Assembly (NCBI RefSeq): GCF_030317035.1
Contig: NZ_JASZYK010000001.1
Location: 558,001-622,000, forward strand
Length of the DNA stretch: 64,000 bases
Reading direction: 5' to 3'
From: Variovorax sp. J22G73
Lineage (GTDB): Bacteria; Pseudomonadota; Gammaproteobacteria; Burkholderiales; Burkholderiaceae_C
The notes under the pieces: generated by a model
What the model was told of the DNA's origin: nothing
Databases searched by the model: none
Seen by the model: only the letters and a program-made list of their open reading frames with translations
Program-made: the position numbers and the translations under genes
Part shown: positions 28,101 through 36,623 of the stretch, piece by piece
Layout of the letters: every line of letters begins with the position of its first letter
Position numbering within the stretch: position 1 is the stretch's first letter

Positions 28101-30369
28101 CCGCGCCGTCGGGCAGGCGCCGGTCGAGCGTGGCGTGCAGCGCGCGCACGTTCAGCAGGCCCTTGCCGGTGAAGGAGCCGCTGCCGAACACGTCCTGGTA
28201 GATGTCGGAGGCGCCGCTGCCGTAGGGGTCCAGCCCGCACTGGCCGGCAAACACCCAGTGGAAGAACGAGCGCTCGTTCTGCATCGGAAAAGGCGTGACG
28301 ATGCGCGGCTGCAGGATGCCGAAGCCGGCCACCACGCGCCGGCTCTGCACGTCGATTTCGGGCGCGTTCAGCGGGTGCGCGGCAATCGACACCAGGTCGC
28401 GCAGCGCGCCGGGCGGCAGGCCGGTGTCGCTGTCGAGCGTGAGCACGTAGGGCGTGCGGCCGGCGGCCAGGCGCAGGCCGGGCGCGAGCGGCAGGAAGCC
28501 GCTGGCGTCGCCGGTGGCCAGCAGGCGCACCAGCATCTCGAGCTTGCCGCGCTTGCGCTCCCAGCCCATCCAGCGCCGCTCGGTGTCGCTCCAGCTGCGC
28601 GGGCGGTGCAGCAGCAGGAAGCGCGGCGCGGCGTCGGGTGCCACGGGGTATTTCGCGTTGAGCGCGGCGATGCGCTGCAGCGCGTCGTCGAGCAGCGCGC
28701 CGTCTTCGGGCAGCGAGGCCTGGGGCGCGTCGGCCCAGTCGGTCAGCAGCGCGAACTGCGCGTGGTCTTCGCGGTTGGCCAGCCAGTGCAGCTCCAGCCG
28801 GTGCGCCAGCTGCGCGTTGTTCGCTGCCGACGACAGCAGCGTGGGCATGACGACCAGCGCGCGGTGCCGCTCGGGAATGCCGTTGGCAAAGTCCAGCCGC
28901 GGCAGGGACTGCACGCGCACCGACTCGGCCATGATGCGCTGCGCCAGCGCCAGCAGCGCCTCGGACAACGGCCACGCAAGCAGCACCAGCGCCAGCACGG
29001 TGGTCCAGTCTTCGCGGTGCGGCAGGCCGTGCACCACGGCGGCCAGCAGCAGCGCCGTGCCCAGCGCCACCGAGCCGATGTACACCGGCAGGCGCCAGGC
29101 GCGATGGTCGCGCGGCGGCTGTGCAGCAGGGGCGACGACGGCGCGACCCGCTTGCCTGGCGTCGACGTCGGCCTGCAACGCCGCGACCAGCGCCGGCCGG
29201 CCCTGGCCGAAAAGATAGAAGCCGGCGGTGCCGTCGGCACGGTCGGTCTCGGCGCCGGCGTCGTCGGCCGGCGCGGACGCGGCCAGCTGCACCACGGCCT
29301 GCGCCACCACGCGCTCGGGCTGCTCGCTGGTGCGCGCCACCTGCTCCATGGCGTGGGTGATCTGCTGGCGCGTGAGCTCGCTTTCGTTGGCGAAGCTGGG
29401 CAGCTCGCGAAGCACGCGCAGCGAGCGGCTCACGGGCTCGATCAGGTCGCTCCACTCGACCTGGCCGATCATGCGCAGCGTGGTGATGATGTTGCCGACC
29501 GTGAGGTTGGCCGCGGCCTGCGCGTTCTGCGCCTCGCCGATCAGCGCCGGGCCGTTGGGGCAGTGCTGCTCGGTCCAGCGCACCAGCGCGGGCATGTCTT
29601 CGCCGCGCTCCACGGGCAGGCGCTGCCACAGCTGCGTGAGGTAGTTGTCCTGCAGGCCGTGGCTTTGCAGCGCGCGGTACAGCACGTCGAGGTCCTGCGC
29701 CGAGAGGTGCGGCGCGGCGTCCCAGGCGGCGTGCGCGATTTCGCGCGCGACCTTGTTCTCGGCGATGGTCTCGGCCACGCGGCGCAGGTTCTCGAGCAGC
29801 ACCACGCGCAAGGTGGTGGGCAGCGCCCACAGCTCGCCGAGCGTGAGTTCGTCCACCTCCTGGTAGGCGTTCAGAAAAGCCGTGAACAGCGCCTGGTTGA
29901 GCACGCTGTCGGTGTGGGCCACATAGGCCCACGCAATGCCGTACACGCGCGGCAGGCCGGCCAGCGGCGGTGCCGCCAGCTTGGGCAGGCGCGCGTAGTA
30001 GCTGCGCGGCACGCCGTCGTGAATCTGCTGGAGCTGCGCCTCGACCAGGTGAAAGTTGTCGAGCAGCCATTCGGCCGCAGGCGACACGTAGCGCCCGCTG
30101 AGCGAAATGAGCGCGATGTAGTCGAAGGCGTTGCGCAGCGAGGCGAGGTTCTCGTCCACGCGCGGAAAGAACGGGGCGGCTTCGCGCGAGGCGTGGTCTT
30201 CTTCGACCACCTGTGCGCGCGCGAGGCTGCGCCCGTGCTGTTCGAAGCGCTGGACGCCGAAGAGTTCGGCGCGAATCGGAAGGGCTACCGGGTCATGCGG
30301 ACCCAGAAGCAGCGCCCGGGCGTAGTGACTGAGCCCCTGGAGGCGGTCGACGGCGGCTGCGGCGCTCAA
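22165..30369 (-). CDS. ndvB: Cyclic beta-1,2-glucan synthase-type protein (NdvB/ChvB family)
   Basis: This giant protein of about 2734 residues has the layout of NdvB/ChvB. An N-terminal region leads into multiple membrane spans and a glycosyltransferase domain with LDSDTG (about 644) and HRWVRGDWQ (about 798). A glucoamylase-like section follows (about 1100-1370), then two sugar-binding supersandwich regions and a C-terminal GH94 phosphorylase domain with GDWNDGMNRVG (about 2423). The family initiates, elongates and cyclises osmoregulated periplasmic glucan; the linkage made here is inferred. I prefer the TTG at 30369 because it overlaps the preceding gene's stop (TTGA) and the residues before it are arginine-rich noise. 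An ATG at 30501 is the alternative. Confidence 0.9.
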   Translation of the reverse strand: MSAAAAVDRLQGLSHYARALLLGPHDPVALPIRAELFGVQRFEQHGRSLARAQVVEEDHASREAAPFFPRVDENLASLRNAFDYIALISLSGRYVSPAAEWLLDNFHLVEAQLQQIHDGVPRSYYARLPKLAAPPLAGLPRVYGIAWAYVAHTDSVLNQALFTAFLNAYQEVDELTLGELWALPTTLRVVLLENLRRVAETIAENKVAREIAHAAWDAAPHLSAQDLDVLYRALQSHGLQDNYLTQLWQRLPVERGEDMPALVRWTEQHCPNGPALIGEAQNAQAAANLTVGNIITTLRMIGQVEWSDLIEPVSRSLRVLRELPSFANESELTRQQITHAMEQVARTSEQPERVVAQAVVQLAASAPADDAGAETDRADGTAGFYLFGQGRPALVAALQADVDARQAGRAVVAPAAQPPRDHRAWRLPVYIGSVALGTALLLAAVVHGLPHREDWTTVLALVLLAWPLSEALLALAQRIMAESVRVQSLPRLDFANGIPERHRALVVMPTLLSSAANNAQLAHRLELHWLANREDHAQFALLTDWADAPQASLPEDGALLDDALQRIAALNAKYPVAPDAAPRFLLLHRPRSWSDTERRWMGWERKRGKLEMLVRLLATGDASGFLPLAPGLRLAAGRTPYVLTLDSDTGLPPGALRDLVSIAAHPLNAPEIDVQSRRVVAGFGILQPRIVTPFPMQNERSFFHWVFAGQCGLDPYGSGASDIYQDVFGSGSFTGKGLLNVRALHATLDRRLPDGAVLSHDLLEGTVARCAMVSDVVLVEDHPHHAGVAASRVHRWVRGDWQLLPLMWRARRFGLDALGLWKMGDNLRRSLVVPASFALLVLVVFTQAMPLGWALAAVASALVLGPLLGALAGLVPTRRAIELRHFFDVGAVELLRAMAGAAWQFVQLAAQTRLLLDAWFRATWRLVVSRRHLLEWTTAAQTQAQASERLGPFLRNAAASSVLCLALAVAAHWSAYPVIGPLLFVLWALAPVAAWWGSRADAEVQDPLSTEQRSYLRKVAHDTWRFFEHVVGPDDNHLPPDNLQLEPQPTIAHRTSPTNIGMYLLAACCAREFRWIDTAALLARITATLDSVDRMQKHHGHLFNWYDTQTLKPLPPDYVSSVDSGNFAGHLVAVAQACRAFAAEGCEAHEAPALEALARRCDALHADMDFSGLYDAKRHLFHIGLRVEENVLDASYYDLLASESRLLSFLAIAKGDVPRRHWMALGRPFLLVGFQPSLKSWSGSMFEYVMPALVMSEPTDGLLQVANTAAIAEQQAFGRAQNLPWGVSESAYFAQDHSLAYQYSPFGVPRLALRRTPPTDRVVAPYASAMAAPFAPVAAVQNLELLESLGARGEFGFHDAVDFTASRQSEGQDFTVVRNFMAHHQGMSLVALCNLLCADAPRRWFSSAALVQAHETLLHERTPRQIIGSADPRTPPEPSQAELAPLFQPRLVDPMAPGFQPTHLLSNGRYTVALRANGAGVSRWHSFNVTRWRDDPLRDSYGTFFFIRDDGAEALTSLTALPAPGADWRYRTRFLADQVQFDATGPGLQVRTTVLISPEDDTELRNITLHNSGEHTRTLELVSYFEPVLSNPKADEAHPAFANLFVESRWEPSWRALLLSRKPRLHGDAVVAAAHFLASADANVLSIDCMTDRRAFIGRNRTLANPALDAQPLTAKGKQVNGLDPIACLRVRLSIAPGATARLSFATAADETIEALMPGIDRYMQPMHVERATRMAATLAQVRLRDLSIAPAQNLALQDLTTILTYTTPRVMSDRGLIDLRQIWRFGISGDKPIVLVYIHSMNGMGLINTLLRAQPWWGFGGVACDLVVLNSEPNSYLMPLQREIEMLRSRVTQQTQNSFPRNDTAGFYLLRDQDVVPSEKAALSSLARAVFTADGRPLEVQVAALHEARGDAPSATEAVATPPAVPLVPRLEALPTATPPTGEFDADSGEFRFEVGADRRTPRPWINVIANEAFGFQVSEWGTGFTWAVNSRMHQVTPWSNDPVQDPAFEHYLLQDLASRDMLPLTPAGGHAGKARHRVRHGQGYTVFEHDAGGLALQTTFFADRDEAVKLVHVRVHNQGSGARRLRALAMAEWQLGDARGTRRTVHGWKPEDQPAVFGEQRESGAGFGGSTAFLMLAGLQGSGTSSAMGATQWTCDRNEFFGGHGVVEVPDTLARRAGSGLDACAAIGGEFVVAAGETASFSFVLGHAASADAALDLAHRWRQRDVPAALAQVQGFWNELLGRLQVRTPDPLFDALVNRWLVYQTLACRLWSKAGFYQAGGAFGFRDQLQDAMAFALTDPARLREQILLNAARQFSEGDVQHWWHMPGGAGVRTHFSDDLLWLPYAAAHYVEVTGDASLLDAMAGFIEGPAIPEGAEDAYYAPQRSGQMASVFEHGARAIDRSLKTGAHGLPLMGTGDWNDGMNRVGNEGRGESVWLAWFLCSVVAQFAPLAQARGEHERAARWNAARTGWIAALHGAGWDGAWFRRAFFDNGAPLGSSTNDECRIDLIAQAWSVLSGASDDAHTGPAMASVKKLLHDEPAGLLRLLTPPFANSTNNPGYIQAYPPGVRENGGQYSHGAVWALMAQALQGDHEAAWQSFEGLSPAHRARHPERGPVYELEPYVMAGDVYGAAPYVGRGGWSWYTGSAAWLHRAAVETLLGLSVKGRQLALTPHVPAHWPGFEIALRLGGRQLTLQWGEVHGVDGAAAPTHHVAAGEWIDWQALPADAVLRVT

Positions 30370-30584
30370 GCGACGGCGAAAAGGCCGATGCCCAACACCA
30401 CGGCCACGCAGGCCATCGTGACGATGCGGCCCGCAGCGAGCGCGCGCACGCGTTGCATGTGGCTTCGCAGCGAGAACCAGCGCCCGTGGGCGCGCGCGCA
30501 ATGGCGCATGTGGGAAGCGAGCGCCTCGACGTCGTTACCGACGAAATCGATGGGCGAATGGGTCAAAGACTGCGGGACTGGCAT
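30366..30584 (-). CDS. Small single-pass membrane protein upstream of ndvB
   Basis: This 72-residue protein has a polar, histidine/arginine-containing N-terminal half and one hydrophobic helix at the C-terminus (about 53-72, IVTMACVAVVLGIGLFAVA). The ATG has a strong ribosome site (AAGGAG, 9 bp upstream). Its TGA stop lies within the TTGA that begins ndvB, so the two are probably translationally coupled. I do not recognise a family. The two arrays of evidence, Shine-Dalgarno and overlap, favour a real gene, possibly an accessory or leader protein for glucan synthesis. Confidence 0.6.
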   Translation of the reverse strand: MPVPQSLTHSPIDFVGNDVEALASHMRHCARAHGRWFSLRSHMQRVRALAAGRIVTMACVAVVLGIGLFAVA

Positions 30585-30626
30585 GGCTACGGGCTCCTTG
30601 TAACGACTTCGAGCTGCCGCGCAATT

Positions 30627-30650
30627 GCGAGAACTGTGGCGAGAACTGTG
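30627..30650. repeat. Perfect 12-bp direct repeat upstream of the ndvB operon
   Basis: GCGAGAACTGTG occurs twice without a gap, 43-66 bp upstream of the small membrane-protein ATG (CACAGTTCTCGC in the direction of transcription). Its position fits a regulator-binding site in the promoter or leader. Confidence 0.6.
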
Positions 30651-30716
30651 AACGAGTCCGACCGTACCCTTTTAAATGACCTTACGGGTTCCTCATTGCG
30701 GACAGACGACGTAGGA

Positions 30717-30737
30717 GAGGGCGCACAAGGCGCCCTC
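30717..30737. terminator. Stem-loop downstream of ppc
   Basis: GAGGGCGC and GCGCCCTC form a perfect 8-bp stem with a 5-nt loop, 34 bp past the ppc stop codon. A second dyad (GGTTGAT/ATCAACC, 30759-30776) overlaps the stop itself. Neither is followed by T residues on the minus strand, so termination is inferred only from position. Confidence 0.4.
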
Positions 30738-30770
30738 CGTTCCCCGCGAATCAGCCGCGGTTGATATGAA

Positions 30771-33623
30771 TCAACCCGTGTTGCGCAGCCCCGCCGCCAC
30801 CCCGTTGATGGAGATGTGGATGCCGCGCTGCAGCCGCTCGCCGCCGTCGCCCGCGCGGTAGCGCCGCATCAGCTCCACCTGCAGGTGGTGCAGCGGATCG
30901 ATGTACGGGAAGCGGTGGCGCACCGAGCGCTGCATTTCGGCGTTGCCTTCGAGCCGCTGCTTGGCGCCCGTGATGAGTGTGAGCGCGTCCGACGTGCGAT
31001 GCCATTCGGCGTCGATCATCGAGAACACCTTCTGGCGCAGCTTGCGGTCGGTGACCAGTTCGGCGTAGCGCGAGGCCAGCGCCAGGTCGCTCTTGGCCAG
31101 CACCATGTCCATGTTCGACAGCAGCGTGCGAAAGAAGGGCCACTGCTCGTACATGCGCTGCAGCAGCGCCACGCGCTCCTTCTTGCCCGCGGCGGTGCCT
31201 GCGGCGGCCAGGAACTGCTCCACGCCCGAGCCGAAGCCGAACCAGCCCGGAATGGTCAGGCGGCACTGGCCCCAGCTGAAGCTCCACGGCACCGCGCGCA
31301 GGTCGTCGATCTTGTGGCTGGGGTTGCGCGACGCGGGGCGCGAGCCGATGTTGAGCTCGGCGATCTCGCGGATCGGCGTGGAGCCGAAGAAGTAGTCGCC
31401 GAAGCCCGGGGTCTCGTACACCAGCTTGCGGTACGCGCCCATGCTCGCGGTCGACAGCTCGCCGGCGGCCGACAGGAAGGTGGCGGGCGCCGACTTGCCT
31501 TGCGGCAGCAGCGTGGCTTCGAGCGTGGCGGCCACCAGCGTCTCGAGGTTGCGCCGGCCGATCTCGCGGTTGGCGTACTTGGAGCCGATGACCTCGCCCT
31601 GCTCGGTGAGGCGGATCTGCCCGCGCACCGTGCCCGGCGGCTGCGCCAGGATGGCCTGGTAGCTCGGGCCGCCGCCGCGCCCCACGGTGCCGCCGCGGCC
31701 GTGGAACATGCGCAGGCGAATCGGGTTGGCCTTTTTCTTGTTGAGCTCGTCGAACAGCGCCACCAGCGCGATGCCCGCGCGGTACAGCTCCCAGTTGCTA
31801 GTGAAGATGCCGCCGTCCTTGTTGCTGTCGCTGTAGCCCAGCATCACGTCCTGCTCGGCGCCCGAGCGTTCGATGAGCGCCTGGATGTTCGGCAGCGCAT
31901 AGAAGGCGCGCACGATGGGCGCCGCGTTGCGCAGGTCTTCGATGGTCTCGAACAGCGGCACCACGATCAGGTCGCAGGTGGCGTTGCCGTCCATGGCGCC
32001 GCGCAGCAGGCCCACTTCCTTCTGCAGCAGCAGCGCCTCGAGCAGGTCGCTCACGGTCTCGGTGTGGCTGATGATGTAGTGGCGGATGGCCGCCGCGCCG
32101 TAGCGCGCACGCGAGGCGCGCGCGGCCGCGAAGATGGCCAGCTCGCTGCGCGCGAGCGGCGAGTAGTCGGCGTCGGGCACGCGCAGCGGGCGGGCGTCGT
32201 CCAGCAGGCGCAGCAGCAGCGTCTGCTTGGCGTCCTCGGCCAGCGACGCGTACGAGGGCTCGATGCGCGCGGTGGCCAGCAGCTCGGCAATCACGGCCTC
32301 GTGCTTGTCGGAGCTCTGGCGCAGGTCGACCGTGGCCAGGTGAAAGCCGAACACTTCCACCGCGCGAATCAGCGGCAGCAGGCGCGGCGCGGCCAGCACG
32401 GTGCCGTGCTTTTCCTCGAGCGACTCGGCCACGGTGCGCAGGTCGGCCAGGAACTCCTCGGCGGTGGCGTACGGGTTCTGCGGCGCGACGGCGTGGCGCG
32501 CGGCCTCGCCGCCGGTGAGCTCGCGCAGCGTGGCGGCCAGGCGCGCGTACACGCCGGTGAGCGCGCGGCGGTAGGGCTCGTCCTTGCGGTGCTCGCTGGT
32601 GTCGGGCGAGCGCTCGGCCAGCGCCTGCATCTCGACCGACACGTCGACCAGCGTGGCCGACAGCGACAGCTCGCCGCCCAGGTAGTGCACCTCGGTGAGG
32701 TAGTGGCGCAGCGCCAGTTCGCACTGGCGGCGCAGCGCGTACTCCAGCGTTTCGGCCGTGACGTTGGGGTTGCCGTCGCGGTCGCCGCCAATCCACTGGC
32801 CCATGCGCAGGAAGGGCGCCACCGACGGCGTGTGGCCGCCCTGGGCCAGGGCCTTTTCCAGGTCGGCGTACACGCGCGGAATCTCGCGCAGGAAGGTGGC
32901 CTCGTAGTAGCTCAGCGCGTTCTCGATCTCGTCGGCCACGGTGAGCTTGGAAAAGCGCAGCAGCCGCGTCTGCCAGATCTGCGTGACGCGCGTGCGCATC
33001 TGCGTTTCGTTGTCGGCGAATTCGAGCGGCGTGAGCGCGTCTTTTCCGCCGGCATAGGCGCCCTGGCGCAGGCGGATCTCGTCGCGCACGGTGAGCAGTT
33101 GCGCAATGGCGCGCTCGGCGTCGAGGATGCTCTTGCGCTGCACTTCGGTCGGGTGCGCGGTGAGCACGGGCGACACGTAGCTGTGGGCCAGCGAGGCAAC
33201 GATGTCGTCGGGCTTCACGCCGGCCTTGCGGATGCGCGCGAGCGCGGTCTGCAGGTCGCCGTCGGCGCTGTCGCCGGCGCGTTCGGCCTCGGTGCGGCGG
33301 CGGATCTGGTGGCGGTCCTCGGCCAGGTTGGCCAGGTGGCTGAAATAGGTGAAGGCGCGAATCACGCGCACCGTTTCCGCGGCGCTCAGGCCCTTGAGCA
33401 GGTTTTTCAGCGCGCGGTCGGCGGCCTGGTCGGCATCGCGGCGGAAGGCCACCGACAGCGTGCGGATCTTCTCCACCAGCGCATAGGTCTCGTCTCCTTC
33501 CTGCTCCCGGATCACGTCGCCGAGGATCCGGCCCAACAGCCGGATGTCTTCGATGAGTGGCTGGTCTTCGGCCTGTCGGCGCCTGGAGGGGGCAAGGGGA
33601 GCAGGGGTCTTGCTGGCTTTCAT
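30771..33623 (-). CDS. ppc: Phosphoenolpyruvate carboxylase
   Basis: This 950-residue cytosolic enzyme makes oxaloacetate from phosphoenolpyruvate and bicarbonate to refill the citric-acid cycle. Family signatures are clear: [13 protein letters not shown] near residue 155 (catalytic His), [10 protein letters not shown] near 598, [14 protein letters not shown] near 641, and the C-terminal end. I chose the ATG at 33623 ([10 protein letters not shown]); the frame is open for another 140 codons upstream but those overlap the hemC promoter and the antisense of hemC. It is divergent from hemC with 85 bp between the starts. Confidence 0.97.
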   Translation of the reverse strand: MKASKTPAPLAPSRRRQAEDQPLIEDIRLLGRILGDVIREQEGDETYALVEKIRTLSVAFRRDADQAADRALKNLLKGLSAAETVRVIRAFTYFSHLANLAEDRHQIRRRTEAERAGDSADGDLQTALARIRKAGVKPDDIVASLAHSYVSPVLTAHPTEVQRKSILDAERAIAQLLTVRDEIRLRQGAYAGGKDALTPLEFADNETQMRTRVTQIWQTRLLRFSKLTVADEIENALSYYEATFLREIPRVYADLEKALAQGGHTPSVAPFLRMGQWIGGDRDGNPNVTAETLEYALRRQCELALRHYLTEVHYLGGELSLSATLVDVSVEMQALAERSPDTSEHRKDEPYRRALTGVYARLAATLRELTGGEAARHAVAPQNPYATAEEFLADLRTVAESLEEKHGTVLAAPRLLPLIRAVEVFGFHLATVDLRQSSDKHEAVIAELLATARIEPSYASLAEDAKQTLLLRLLDDARPLRVPDADYSPLARSELAIFAAARASRARYGAAAIRHYIISHTETVSDLLEALLLQKEVGLLRGAMDGNATCDLIVVPLFETIEDLRNAAPIVRAFYALPNIQALIERSGAEQDVMLGYSDSNKDGGIFTSNWELYRAGIALVALFDELNKKKANPIRLRMFHGRGGTVGRGGGPSYQAILAQPPGTVRGQIRLTEQGEVIGSKYANREIGRRNLETLVAATLEATLLPQGKSAPATFLSAAGELSTASMGAYRKLVYETPGFGDYFFGSTPIREIAELNIGSRPASRNPSHKIDDLRAVPWSFSWGQCRLTIPGWFGFGSGVEQFLAAAGTAAGKKERVALLQRMYEQWPFFRTLLSNMDMVLAKSDLALASRYAELVTDRKLRQKVFSMIDAEWHRTSDALTLITGAKQRLEGNAEMQRSVRHRFPYIDPLHHLQVELMRRYRAGDGGERLQRGIHISINGVAAGLRNTG

Positions 33624-33708
33624 TCGGTGTGTGTCCTGGACTTCTTGAATGGATGCGCCGACTGCGTTGCTGCGGCGCAACATGCTAGCATTCCCGCGGT
33701 TTGGAAAC

Positions 33709-34635
33709 ATGTACTTTTCGGGAACGGTCTTGAGCAATATCGTGATCGCCACGCGCGAAAGCCGGCTGGCACTTTGGCAGGCTGAACACGTGCAGGCGCT
33801 TCTGCAAGAACGAGGCCACACGGTCAGCCTGCTGGGCCTCACGACCACGGGCGACCAGATCCTGGACCGCTCGCTCAGCAAGGTGGGCGGCAAGGGCCTG
33901 TTCGTGAAGGAACTCGAGCTCGCGCTGGAAGAAGGGCGCGCCGACATCGCGGTCCATTCGCTGAAGGACGTACCGATGGACCTGCCCGAAGGCTTCGCGC
34001 TGGCCTGCGTGCTGGAACGCGAAGACCCGCGCGACGCGCTGGTCTCCAACCTCTACGCGAGCATCGACGAACTGCCGCTGGGCGCGGTGGTCGGCACCTC
34101 GAGCCTGCGCCGCGTGGTGCTGCTGCGCGCGCTGCGGCCCGACGTGCGCATCGAACCGCTGCGCGGCAACCTCGACACCCGACTGCGCAAGCTCGACGAA
34201 GGTCAGTACGACGCCATCGTGCTGGCCGCGGCCGGGCTGAAGCGGCTGGGCCTGGAAAGCCGCATTCGCGTGGCCTTCGAGCCCGACACCATGCTGCCCG
34301 CCGCGGGGCAGGGCGCGCTGGGCATCGAGGTGCGCGCCGACCGCACCGAACTCATCGCGCTGCTCAAGTCGCTGGCCCACCAGGGCGACTGGCTGTCCAC
34401 CTCGGCCGAACGCGCGGTGAGCCGGGCCATGGGCGGCAGCTGCTCCATGCCGCTGGCCGCGCACGCGCGCTGGCAGGCCGATGGCGCATTGCGCATCGAC
34501 GCGGCCTGGGGAGACCCCGAAGGCAACGCGCCGCTCGTGAAGGTGCACGCGCTGGCACCGGCCGGCGACTTCGCACAGGCCGACGCGCTCGGCGAGCACG
34601 CCGCCACGCTGCTGCGCGACGCCGGGGCGCGTTGA
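33709..34635 (+). CDS. hemC: Porphobilinogen deaminase (hydroxymethylbilane synthase)
   Basis: This 308-residue enzyme polymerises four porphobilinogens to hydroxymethylbilane in tetrapyrrole synthesis. The N-terminal [16 protein letters not shown], the KDVP loop ([14 protein letters not shown]) and the dipyrromethane-cofactor cysteine in [11 protein letters not shown] (Cys245) are all present. The start is ambiguous: ATG at 33709 ([10 protein letters not shown]) is used here, while a TTG at 33730 or an ATG at 33649 are possible. hemD follows after 16 bp, and the four hem genes run in one direction. Confidence 0.95.
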   Translation: MYFSGTVLSNIVIATRESRLALWQAEHVQALLQERGHTVSLLGLTTTGDQILDRSLSKVGGKGLFVKELELALEEGRADIAVHSLKDVPMDLPEGFALACVLEREDPRDALVSNLYASIDELPLGAVVGTSSLRRVVLLRALRPDVRIEPLRGNLDTRLRKLDEGQYDAIVLAAAGLKRLGLESRIRVAFEPDTMLPAAGQGALGIEVRADRTELIALLKSLAHQGDWLSTSAERAVSRAMGGSCSMPLAAHARWQADGALRIDAAWGDPEGNAPLVKVHALAPAGDFAQADALGEHAATLLRDAGAR

Positions 34636-34651
34636 CGGCCGGGGTCATCGC

Positions 34652-35425
34652 ATGACCACCCGCCCCGTCATCGTCACGCGGCCGGCGCGCGAAGCGCGGC
34701 AATGGGTGGACGACCTGCGCGCCGCGGGCCTGGACGCGGTGGCGTTGCCGCTGATCGCGATCGAACCGGTCGCCGACGCCGAGCCATTGCGCAAGGCCTG
34801 GTCCCGCCTTGCCGGCTATGCGGCGCTGATGTTCGTGAGCGCCACGGCCGTCGAGCATTTCTTCGCGCACAGGGACAACGCTGTGTCATTGGCGGGCCGC
34901 CGTTTCTGGGCGACAGGGCCGGGCACCACGCGCGCCTTGCTGCGTGCCGGTGTGCCGCCCGAGGCCATCGACGCACCGCCGCCCGAGGCCACGCGCTTCG
35001 ACTCCGAAGCATTGTGGGAGCGCGCGCATGCACAGGTGACGCCGGGGGTGCGCGTGCTGATCGTGCGCGGCGGCGACGAAGCCGGCCACCCCACGGGCCG
35101 CGACTGGCTCGCCAACGAGATCGACGCCGCGCGCGGCCTGCGCGACACCGTGGTCGCGTACCGCCGCTTGCCGCCGTCGTTCGATGTCGTACAACGCCAG
35201 CTCGCGCTCGACGGTGCCGAAGGCCGCGCGATCTGGCTCTTCAGCAGCTCCGAAGCCATCGGCAACCTGCAACGCGCGATGCCCGGCACGCAGTGGCATG
35301 CGGCCAGCGCCGTCGCCACCCACGCACGCATCGGCGAAGCCGCGCGGGCCGCGGGTTTCGGGGCGTTGCGTGTATGCACACCGCTGCGGGAAGCACTGGT
35401 CGCGTCGATAGAATCCCTCGCATGA
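34652..35425 (+). CDS. hemD: Uroporphyrinogen-III synthase
   Basis: This 257-residue enzyme closes hydroxymethylbilane to uroporphyrinogen III with inversion of ring D. The sequence diverges fast in this family, but PVIVTRPAREARQWVDDL at the start, FVSATAVEHF, FWATGPGTTRALLRAG and the C-terminal WLFSSSEAIGNL match its two-domain pattern. The position directly after hemC confirms the call. Its stop overlaps the next start (ATGA), so the HemX-like protein is coupled to it. Confidence 0.93.
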   Translation: MTTRPVIVTRPAREARQWVDDLRAAGLDAVALPLIAIEPVADAEPLRKAWSRLAGYAALMFVSATAVEHFFAHRDNAVSLAGRRFWATGPGTTRALLRAGVPPEAIDAPPPEATRFDSEALWERAHAQVTPGVRVLIVRGGDEAGHPTGRDWLANEIDAARGLRDTVVAYRRLPPSFDVVQRQLALDGAEGRAIWLFSSSEAIGNLQRAMPGTQWHAASAVATHARIGEAARAAGFGALRVCTPLREALVASIESLA

Positions 35426-36519
35426 GCGCCGCGTCCCCGTCAGACGATCTTCCTTCTTCCCCCGCCGTCGCCACCACGCCGGTACCGGTCACCGTGGCAC
35501 CGCACCAGACCCCCGCCGCCAAGGCCGCCGGTGCCTTGCTGCTGTCGCGCCTCGGGCTCGGCCTGATCGCGCTGGTGGCCGTGGTGGCGCTGCTGATGGC
35601 CATTGCGCTGTGGCAGAAGGTCAGCGGCATGAAGGAGCAGCTCGCGCGGCAAAGCGCCGATGCCATCGCGCAGTCGATGGAAGCGCGCACGCTGGCCCGC
35701 CAGGCCAGCGACACGGTGCGCGATGCGTCGGCCCGCGTGGCGCTGGTCGAGACGCGGGTGGCCGAGGTGGCGCTGCAGCGCTCGCAGCTCGAGGAACTCA
35801 TTCAAAGCCTCTCGCGTTCGCGCGACGAGAACCTGGTGGTCGACATCGAGTCGGCTTTGCGCCTGGCCTTGCAGCAGGCGCAGGTCACGGGCAGCGTTGA
35901 GCCGTTGCTGGCGGCGCTGAAGGCCGGCGACGTGCGCATCGCGCGCGCGGCCCAGCCCCGGCTGGCACCGCTGCAGCGCGCCATGCAGCGCGACGCCGAC
36001 CGCCTGCGCAGCAGTGCCAGCACCGACAACGCCGAGGCGCTGCAGAAGCTCGACGAACTCATGCGCGGCGTGGACGACCTGCCCACGCTCAACGCGGTGG
36101 CGGTGCGCGGCACCGGCACCAACGCCTGGCAGGCCGAGCCCATTCCCGCCGATGCGCCGTGGTGGAGCCGCGTGCTGCTGACCATTCGCGGCGAGATGCG
36201 CTCGCTGGTGCGCGTCGGCCGCATCCAGAGCCCCGAGGCCATCCTGCTGGCGCCCGAGCAGTCATATTTCTTGCGTGAGAACCTGAAGCTCAAGCTGCTC
36301 AATGCGCGGCTGTCGCTGCTGTCGCGGCAGATGGAGGCCACGCGCAGCGAACTGGCGCAGGTGACCGCGTCGCTCAACCGCTATTTCGATCCCGCGTCGC
36401 GCCGCACGCAGGCCGCCGCCACGCTGCTGCAGCAACTGCAGACGCAGGTGAAGACCACCGAGCCGGTGCGCATCGACGACACGCTCACCGCCTTGACCAC
36501 CGCGGCCGCAGGACGCTAG
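35422..36519 (+). CDS. hemX: HemX-like membrane protein (heme operon)
   Basis: This 365-residue protein has a Pro/Thr-rich cytosolic start, one transmembrane helix at about 46-70 (LGLGLIALVAVVALLMAIAL), then a long helical region with coiled-coil character and a soluble domain. It matches the HemX family that follows hemD in many proteobacteria. These proteins are often labelled uroporphyrinogen-III C-methyltransferase, but the SAM-methyltransferase motifs are absent here, so no methylation activity should be assumed. A scaffolding role in heme synthesis is a family-based guess. Confidence 0.85.
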   Translation: MSAASPSDDLPSSPAVATTPVPVTVAPHQTPAAKAAGALLLSRLGLGLIALVAVVALLMAIALWQKVSGMKEQLARQSADAIAQSMEARTLARQASDTVRDASARVALVETRVAEVALQRSQLEELIQSLSRSRDENLVVDIESALRLALQQAQVTGSVEPLLAALKAGDVRIARAAQPRLAPLQRAMQRDADRLRSSASTDNAEALQKLDELMRGVDDLPTLNAVAVRGTGTNAWQAEPIPADAPWWSRVLLTIRGEMRSLVRVGRIQSPEAILLAPEQSYFLRENLKLKLLNARLSLLSRQMEATRSELAQVTASLNRYFDPASRRTQAAATLLQQLQTQVKTTEPVRIDDTLTALTTAAAGR

Positions 36520-36623
36520 AACCGATGACCCCCCGGCTTTTCACTCGCTGCGCTCCGTGCAATTCGCCACCCCCCGAGCGGGCGGCGCGACCCGCCCTGG
36601 GGCGGCCCGGCGGCGGTCGCTGA
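36520..36623. repeat. GC-rich palindromic intergenic element (REP-like)
   Basis: The 104 bp between hemX and hemY contain CCCCCCGGCTTTTCACTCGC, then CTGCGCTCCGTG, a CCCCCCGAGCGGGCGGC block and CCCTGGGGCGGCCCGGCGGC. From memory, closely similar text recurs between genes in Variovorax/Acidovorax-type genomes, suggesting a dispersed repeat. I saw no second copy in this window. Confidence 0.5.

Noticed and set aside
30369..30501. ATG start of ndvB at 30501
   Set aside because: The 44 extra residues are Arg-rich, overlap the small membrane gene in another frame and look non-conserved; the TTG in TTGA is better placed. This remains the main alternative.
24970..30603. 1877-residue open frame on the plus strand opposite ndvB
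   Set aside because: Same low-complexity antisense composition; ndvB on the other strand has recognisable catalytic motifs throughout.
35422..36519. HemX as a uroporphyrinogen-III C-methyltransferase
   Set aside because: The SAM-binding motifs of CobA/CysG are absent; the common label is inherited from annotation and not supported by sequence.
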